From Oscillospiraceae bacterium (GTDB lineage: Bacteria; Bacillota; Clostridia; Oscillospirales; Oscillospiraceae): a stretch of 9,132 nt of DNA. The stretch covers positions 1-9,132 of the forward strand of contig JAEEUX010000083.1 in the NCBI GenBank assembly GCA_016290695.1, given 5' to 3'. The notes beneath the pieces are model-generated. The model worked only from the letters and a program-made list of their open reading frames with translations. It was not told where the DNA came from and did no database searches. Shown here one piece after another: positions 5,528 to 9,132 of this stretch; within the stretch, counting starts at the first letter, position 1; each line of letters opens with the position of its first letter. A program made the position numbers and the translations under genes.

Positions 5528-5626
5528 GTTATATGGTTTATAAGCAGACCGCGCCTGCGGCGCGGCGGGCGGTCGAGGTCGCCCGCCCCTACAGTACAGG
5601 ATTTTTACATTCATCAACCATATAAC
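5528..5626. repeat. 99-bp segment bounded by inverted repeats, MITE-like
   Basis: GTTATATGGTTTAT (5528-5541) is inverted at 5613-5626 as ATCAACCATATAAC, matching at 13 of 14 positions with 11 perfect at the ends. Between them lie a perfect hairpin CCGCGCC-TGC-GGCGCGG (5549-5565) and the TGTAGGGG-type hairpin iii. No clear target-site duplication was seen. It may be a small non-autonomous element or a nested insertion. Confidence 0.45.
5566..5593 (-). repeat. TGTAGGGG-type hairpin repeat, copy iii
   Basis: On the minus strand, TGTAGGGG is followed by CGGGCG paired with CGCCCG around ACCTCGAC. The third member of the family in 330 bp, with a stem sequence unlike copies i and ii. Confidence 0.7.
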
Positions 5627-5628
5627 CA

Positions 5629-5724
5629 TGCGCGAAGCGCAATTCATTTGGCGCAAGCCAAAAATCACGCGGCGAATGCCGCAATTCACGTCCGAAGGAC
5701 AATTCACTCCGGCGCACAGCGCCG
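5629..5724 (+). repeat. Array of five small hairpins with different stems and AATTCA-type spacers
   Basis: In order: TGCGC-GAA-GCGCA (5629-5641), TTTGGC-GCAA-GCCAAA (5647-5662), GCGGC-GAAT-GCCGC (5669-5682), GTCC-GAA-GGAC (5690-5700) and CGGCGC-ACA-GCGCCG (5710-5724). Spacers are AATTCAT, AATCAC, AATTCAC and AATTCAC plus two or three bases. Stems are 4-6 bp, all perfectly paired and all different, while spacers and the GAA-like loops are kept. The direct repeat CGCCCGCCCCT lies before (5580-5590) and at the end (5723-5733). It is not a CRISPR array: the constant part is the spacer and the variable part is self-complementary. Confidence 0.8.
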
Positions 5725-5774
5725 CCCGCCCCTGCCCATGGATCCATTACCTCAAAATCCGGCAAATTTGTATG

Positions 5775-5803
5775 TTGTAAACTGCGGAGGATTAGTTTAT
5801 AAT
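5775..5803 (+). promoter_or_regulatory. Predicted sigma-A promoter of the hydrolase-Mur ligase-ddl operon
   Basis: TTGTAA (5775-5780, four of six consensus bases) lies 17 bp before a perfect TATAAT (5798-5803). Transcription would start near 5810, giving a leader of about 77 nt. This is the only good promoter seen ahead of the three genes. Confidence 0.7.
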
Positions 5804-5886
5804 AAATTAGATATTGTACTTTGGGGCAATCTCCCCTCATGGGTGCAATTATCGCATTTTGGGAAAATTTTTCGGAGCGTTGCGGC

Positions 5887-6648
5887 ATGAATATTTCCAT
5901 CGACGGAATAAATGTGAATTATTACGACGCCGGGGCGGGCGAGGTTCTGCTCATCCTTCAGGGCTGGGGCACGAACATTTCCCTCTATTCCGCGCTGGCG
6001 GAGCATCTTTCGTCCGGCCTGCGCGTTATTCTGCCGGAGCTGCCCGGCTTCGGCGAAACTCCCGAGCCGCCCGAGGCCTGGGATGCGGACGCTTACGCCG
6101 AATTCACCGAAAAATTCCTCGCCGCGCTCGGCGTCTCGCGCTGCTCGCTGCTGGGGCACTCCAACGGCGGGCGCATAATCCTGAAACTCGCCGCGCGCGG
6201 GCGCATAGACATAGATAAGGCCGTGTTTCTTGACGCGGCGGGTGTAGTCCACGAAAAAACGGCGAAGCAGAAGCTTTCGCTGGCCGCCTATAAGCTCGGC
6301 AAGGGCGTTCTTTCCGCCGCGCCGGTGAAGGCGGCGTTTCCCGACGCGCTTGAAAAGCTGCGCTCAAGGCGCGGTTCGGCGGATTACCGCGCCGCCTCGC
6401 CCATCATGCGCCAGACGCTCGTGAAGCTCGTCAACGAGGATTTCCGCCCGCTCATGCCCTCGTTCAGCCGCCCCGCCCTGCTCATTTGGGGCGAAAACGA
6501 CACGGCGACCCCGCTTTCCGACGCGAAGGAGTTCGAGCGCCTCATCCCGGACTCCGGGCTCGTCACCGTCCGCGGCGCGGGGCATTACGCCCATTTGGAC
6601 GCGCCGGGATATGTTTATCGCGTCCTGGATTCTTTTTTCAACATCTGA
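5887..6648 (+). CDS. Alpha/beta-hydrolase fold enzyme, first gene of the operon
   Basis: A 253-residue serine hydrolase of the alpha/beta fold, probably cytoplasmic as no signal peptide is seen. The start chosen is the ATG at 5887, with GGAG (5874-5877) nine bases upstream. It gives MNISIDGINVNYYDAGAGE, the usual first beta strands of the fold. The frame stays open to a TTG at 5821, but that lies at the predicted transcription start. The oxyanion-hole segment QGWG (25-28), the LPGFGET loop (52-58), the nucleophile elbow GHSNGG with Ser92, the acid Asp205 in GENDTATP, and His233 in GAGHYAHLD complete a full catalytic triad. A lid region of about residues 120-190 is poorly conserved, so the substrate cannot be told. 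It is followed after 87 bp, with no strong terminator, by the Mur ligase and ddl. A role in cell-wall precursor or lipid turnover is plausible but rests on neighbourhood only. Confidence 0.88.
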   Translation: MNISIDGINVNYYDAGAGEVLLILQGWGTNISLYSALAEHLSSGLRVILPELPGFGETPEPPEAWDADAYAEFTEKFLAALGVSRCSLLGHSNGGRIILKLAARGRIDIDKAVFLDAAGVVHEKTAKQKLSLAAYKLGKGVLSAAPVKAAFPDALEKLRSRRGSADYRAASPIMRQTLVKLVNEDFRPLMPSFSRPALLIWGENDTATPLSDAKEFERLIPDSGLVTVRGAGHYAHLDAPGYVYRVLDSFFNI

Positions 6649-6735
6649 CGGGCTGATTTTCGCCAATACTTTGTCAGGCGGTTTGGAAACATAAGCAAGC
6701 CGAACCTGTTTTTCAACATCAATCAGAGGTGCTGC

Positions 6736-8310
6736 ATGGAAAATACCGCATATATCGTTTTGTGCATACTTTTCGCGCTGGTCTGGACGCTTCGGGCTAT
6801 CGGGAGCGTCCACATTTTCCAGCTCAATTCATATAAGCCGCAGGTTCAGAAGAAGTGGATCTACGACCACATGACCTCCATCGTTCCGCGCGTCTGCTGG
6901 CTCGTGATCATCGTTCCGCTCACGCTGAAGCTCGGCGCGGTGGGCATGCTCCTGTCATGCCTCATCTGCGCTGTCGTGGCCTTCCTCAATTATCCGAAGA
7001 AGGCGAAGAAGCCGCTCGTCTACACGGCGCGCGTGAAGCGCCTGCTCGTCTGCCTCGCCGTGCTCCACGCCGCGCTCGTCGCGCTGTCCTTCTTTTTGTC
7101 GGAATACCGCGATTTCTGCATCATGCTTTTTGTGCTCGCGGCTGTCTGCGAGCAGTATATCGTCCTCGCGGCGAATTTCATCATGAGTCCCGTGGAGAAG
7201 GGCATCAACCGCCATTATATCAGCGACGCAAAGCGCATCCTCGCCGGGATGCCCAAGCTCAAGGTCATCGGCGTTACGGGCAGCTACGGCAAGACGAGCG
7301 TGAAGATGTTCCTCGGAAAGCTCCTCGCGGCGAAATATAACGTTCTCGTCACGCCCGGCAGCTACAATACGACGCTCGGCGTCGTGAGGACGGTGCGCGA
7401 AAAGCTGCGCGCCTCGCACGAGGTTTTCGTCTGCGAAATGGGCGCGAGGAACCCCGGCGATATCAAGGAAATCTGCGACATCGTTAAGCCCACGGCGGGC
7501 ATAATCACCGCCATCGGCGAGCAGCACCTTGAAAGCTTCAAGACGATCGACAACATTATTTCTACGAAATTCGAGCTTGCCGACGCGCTGCCCGCAGACG
7601 GTCAGCTTTTCCTCAACGGCGATAACGAATTCATCCGCTCGCGCGAAACCGCCGTCAAGCCCGTGTACTACCGCCTCGTCCCAAAGGGCGAGCGAGCGCC
7701 CAAGGGAGTTTACTGCGCCTACGACCTGAGAGTTTCCGCGCGCGGCTCGGGCTTCAAGCTGCGCGAGCCGGACGGCACCGTGAGCCATCTGGAGACGAAG
7801 CTTATCGGCGAGCACAATGTTTTGAACATCACCGGGGCCGTCGCCGTCGCGCGGACTCTCGGCGTCCCGATGCGCGACCTTATCCCCCGCGTCGCGCTGC
7901 TCGAAAGCGTCCCGCACAGGCTCGAGCTCGTCGGCGGCGGCGCGTGCACGATAATCGACGACGCCTACAACTCCAACCCCGCCGGGGCGAAAGCTGCGCT
8001 CGGCGCGCTCAGCGCCTTCGACGCCGCGAAGATAATCGTCACGCCCGGCATGGTGGAGCTCGGCGCGAGGCAGGAGGAGCTGAACCGCGAGCTGGGCGCC
8101 GAGGCCGCCGGGGTCTGCGATTATATCTTCCTCGTTGGCAAAAAGCAGGCTGAGCCCATCCGCGCGGGCGCGAAGGCGGCAGGCTTCGCCGAGGGAAAAA
8201 TCAAGGTTTTCGACACGGTCACGGAGGCCATCGCCGCCGCGAAAGCCGTGGATACGAAGGGCAGGCCGAGAGTGATTCTGCTGGAAAACGACCTGCCGGA
8301 CAATTATTGA
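6736..8310 (+). CDS. Membrane-anchored MurF-like Mur ligase
   Basis: A 524-residue ATP-dependent amide ligase of the Mur family. Residues 1-150 hold about five hydrophobic segments (near 4-23, 52-68, 70-86, 101-121 and 126-150), where ordinary MurF (about 450 residues) has a soluble UDP-MurNAc-binding domain. The ATPase domain follows: P-loop GVTGSYGKTSVK (179-190), SYNTTLG (209-215), EMGARNPGDI (234-243), AIGEQHLESF (259-268) and STKFE with Lys278 at the position of the carbamylated lysine. The C-terminal domain has GEHNVLNITGAVAVA (358-372), DDAYNSNPAGA (408-418) and PGMVELGAR (437-445). These blocks fit MurF best among the Mur ligases, so D-Ala-D-Ala is the likely incoming group, made by the ddl encoded 19 bp downstream. 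The protein ends LLENDLPDNY in place of the usual MurF C-terminus. The start ATG has GAGGTG (6726-6731) upstream. It is likely a paralogue, not the housekeeping MurF, and may act on a membrane-bound acceptor. PgsB/CapB (poly-gamma-glutamate) is another membrane Mur-type ligase but has a much smaller anchor. Confidence 0.9.
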   Translation: MENTAYIVLCILFALVWTLRAIGSVHIFQLNSYKPQVQKKWIYDHMTSIVPRVCWLVIIVPLTLKLGAVGMLLSCLICAVVAFLNYPKKAKKPLVYTARVKRLLVCLAVLHAALVALSFFLSEYRDFCIMLFVLAAVCEQYIVLAANFIMSPVEKGINRHYISDAKRILAGMPKLKVIGVTGSYGKTSVKMFLGKLLAAKYNVLVTPGSYNTTLGVVRTVREKLRASHEVFVCEMGARNPGDIKEICDIVKPTAGIITAIGEQHLESFKTIDNIISTKFELADALPADGQLFLNGDNEFIRSRETAVKPVYYRLVPKGERAPKGVYCAYDLRVSARGSGFKLREPDGTVSHLETKLIGEHNVLNITGAVAVARTLGVPMRDLIPRVALLESVPHRLELVGGGACTIIDDAYNSNPAGAKAALGALSAFDAAKIIVTPGMVELGARQEELNRELGAEAAGVCDYIFLVGKKQAEPIRAGAKAAGFAEGKIKVFDTVTEAIAAAKAVDTKGRPRVILLENDLPDNY

Positions 8311-8329
8311 GTGAGTTAGGAGATAGGAA

Positions 8330-9132
8330 ATGAAGCTCAAAATCGGTGTTATGTTCGGCGGAAAGAGCGTTGAGCATGAGGTCTCCGTTATTTCCGCGAT
8401 ACAGGCGATAAACGCGCTGGATAAGGATAAATACGAGGTCGTCCCGGTTTACATAAGCCGCGACGGGCGCTTTTTCACAGGCCGCGACATAGGCCGCATC
8501 GAGGCTTACCGCGATATTCCCGCGCTGCTTTCGCGCAGCACGGAGGTTCTCGTTTCCGGCGCGGACGACAGGCTGCGCCTGCTGGAGCTGCGCCCCCTCC
8601 GCAAGCCGAAGGAGACGCTTTTGGACATCGTCCTGCCCGTAGTCCACGGCACGAACGTCGAGGACGGGGCGCTGCAGGGCTTTTTGCGGACGCTCGGCGT
8701 CCCCTTCGCCGGCTGCGACGTTTTCGCCAGCGCCGTCGGCATGGATAAGTTCGCGATGAAGGCGCTTTTCCGCGAGCGCTCCCTCCCGGTGCTGGACGCA
8801 GTGCGCCTCTCGATGCGCGATTTCTTCGACGCTTCGGACGCTGCGGCCGAGTGCGTTATCCGCGCCGTAGGGCTGCCTGCCGTGGTGAAGCCCGTGAACC
8901 TCGGCTCGAGCGTCGGCATCAAGGTCGCGCACACGAAGGAGGAGCTTCTGGATGCGCTGAATTACGCCTTCCGGTTCGCGCCCGCCTGCGTCGCGGAGCG
9001 CGCGGTGCAGAACCTGCGCGAGATTAATTGCGCCGTGTTGGGCGACGCCGACGGCGTGCGCTCTTCGGAGTGTGAGGAGCCGGTGGCGGCGGACGAAATT
9101 TTAAGCTACGAGGATAAATACGTAAACGGCGG
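8330..9132 (+). CDS. ddl: D-alanine--D-alanine ligase, 3'-truncated by the window
   Basis: ATP-grasp ligase that joins two D-alanines for peptidoglycan precursor synthesis in the cytoplasm. The frame is open from the ATG at 8330 to the window end (267 full codons of the usual 300-370). AGGAG (8318-8322) is seven bases upstream, and the gap to the Mur ligase stop is only 19 bp, so the two are co-transcribed. Landmarks: MFGGKSVEHEVSVISA (8-23, with the catalytic Glu15), VVHGTNVEDGALQG (104-117), PFAGCDVFASAVGMDK (125-140, with Ser134 at the conserved substrate-contact serine) and VVKPVNLGSSVGIKVA (185-200, the ATP-grasp K-P and flexible loop). DKY (262-264) keeps the Lys-Tyr of D-Ala-D-Ala ligases that VanA-type D-Ala-D-Lac enzymes lack. 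HGTNVEDG departs from the common HGxxGEDG, and the strand NLREINCAVLG replaces the usual GREIEVAVLG, so this is probably a divergent branch. The ATP/Mg site at the C-terminus lies outside the window. Confidence 0.93.
   Translation, partial: MKLKIGVMFGGKSVEHEVSVISAIQAINALDKDKYEVVPVYISRDGRFFTGRDIGRIEAYRDIPALLSRSTEVLVSGADDRLRLLELRPLRKPKETLLDIVLPVVHGTNVEDGALQGFLRTLGVPFAGCDVFASAVGMDKFAMKALFRERSLPVLDAVRLSMRDFFDASDAAAECVIRAVGLPAVVKPVNLGSSVGIKVAHTKEELLDALNYAFRFAPACVAERAVQNLREINCAVLGDADGVRSSECEEPVAADEILSYEDKYVNG

Larger units (their letters stand above)
5096..5886. other. Repeat-dense intergenic region upstream of the hydrolase operon
   Basis: A 791-bp gap with no supportable gene. Open frames here are short and run through repeats. 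It holds the MATE terminator, three GGGGC/GCCCC palindromes, one copy of the two-hairpin repeat, three TGTAGGGG-type hairpins, a pair of inverted repeats enclosing one of these, a row of five spaced hairpins, and the promoter and leader of the hydrolase operon. Each is listed separately. Confidence 0.8.

Noticed and set aside
5629..5724. CRISPR array
   Set aside because: The repeated part is only 6-7 bp and the variable parts are self-complementary hairpins; no cas genes are seen.
5821..5886. Upstream TTG start for the hydrolase adding 22 residues
   Set aside because: It lies at the predicted transcription start without a ribosome site, and the ATG at 5887 has a good one and gives the standard N-terminus.
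5088..5890. Several 70-143 codon open frames on both strands in the gap after the MATE gene
   Set aside because: All run through hairpin repeats and terminators, with no protein-family features.
6671..6699. Internal promoter before the Mur ligase
   Set aside because: TTGTCA at 6671-6676 is a fair -35 box, but no acceptable -10 box lies at 16-18 bp.
6955..8340. Minus-strand open frame of 461 codons opposite the Mur ligase
   Set aside because: Shadow of a gene with clear Mur ligase motifs; composition is that of antisense GC-rich coding DNA.
8219..8932. Minus-strand open frame of 237 codons opposite ddl
   Set aside because: Ddl motifs on the plus strand are unmistakable; the antisense product is low-complexity.

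Overview
The window is one strand's worth of genes (all +) from what looks like a GC-rich gut-type Clostridia, probably an Oscillospirales/Ruminococcaceae relative. This is inferred from the strong G/C third-position bias, Gram-positive AGGAG-type ribosome sites, the 'RSPGEFYQLD' variant of AspRS motif 2, and the dense intergenic palindromic repeats common in such genomes. No sequence search was possible, so the taxonomic call is tentative.

Layout. 1-1388: 3' three quarters of aspS (aspartyl-tRNA synthetase), cut by the window edge. 1389-1822: gap with a strong terminator, then an AT-rich promoter region with a palindrome and a leader hairpin. 1823-2935: a seven-helix membrane GGDEF protein (diguanylate cyclase), closed by a short GC hairpin terminator. 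2936-3715: repeat-filled gap (five copies of a two-hairpin repeat, a 30-bp tandem repeat), ending in a good promoter and a 14-bp palindrome. 3716-5095: MATE-family efflux transporter and its terminator. 5096-5886: a second repeat-rich gap, including a row of five small hairpins with five different stems separated by AATTCA-type spacers, then a promoter. 5887 to window end: an apparent three-gene operon of alpha/beta hydrolase, membrane-anchored MurF-like Mur ligase and D-Ala-D-Ala ligase (ddl, cut by the window end).

How the genes work together. aspS, the cyclase and the MATE pump look like independent single-gene units, the last two with their own promoters and all three followed by terminators. 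The last three genes belong together: Ddl makes D-Ala-D-Ala, and the Mur ligase has the ATPase and C-terminal domains of the enzyme that attaches D-Ala-D-Ala to the peptidoglycan stem. However, its UDP-MurNAc-recognition domain is replaced by about 150 residues of membrane helices. Its acceptor may therefore be membrane-bound or lipid-linked, and this is the most interesting protein-level question here.

The other notable signal is non-coding. At least four kinds of hairpin element are packed into the two long gaps. In three of them the stem sequence changes from copy to copy while base pairing is kept, which argues that the folded form matters.
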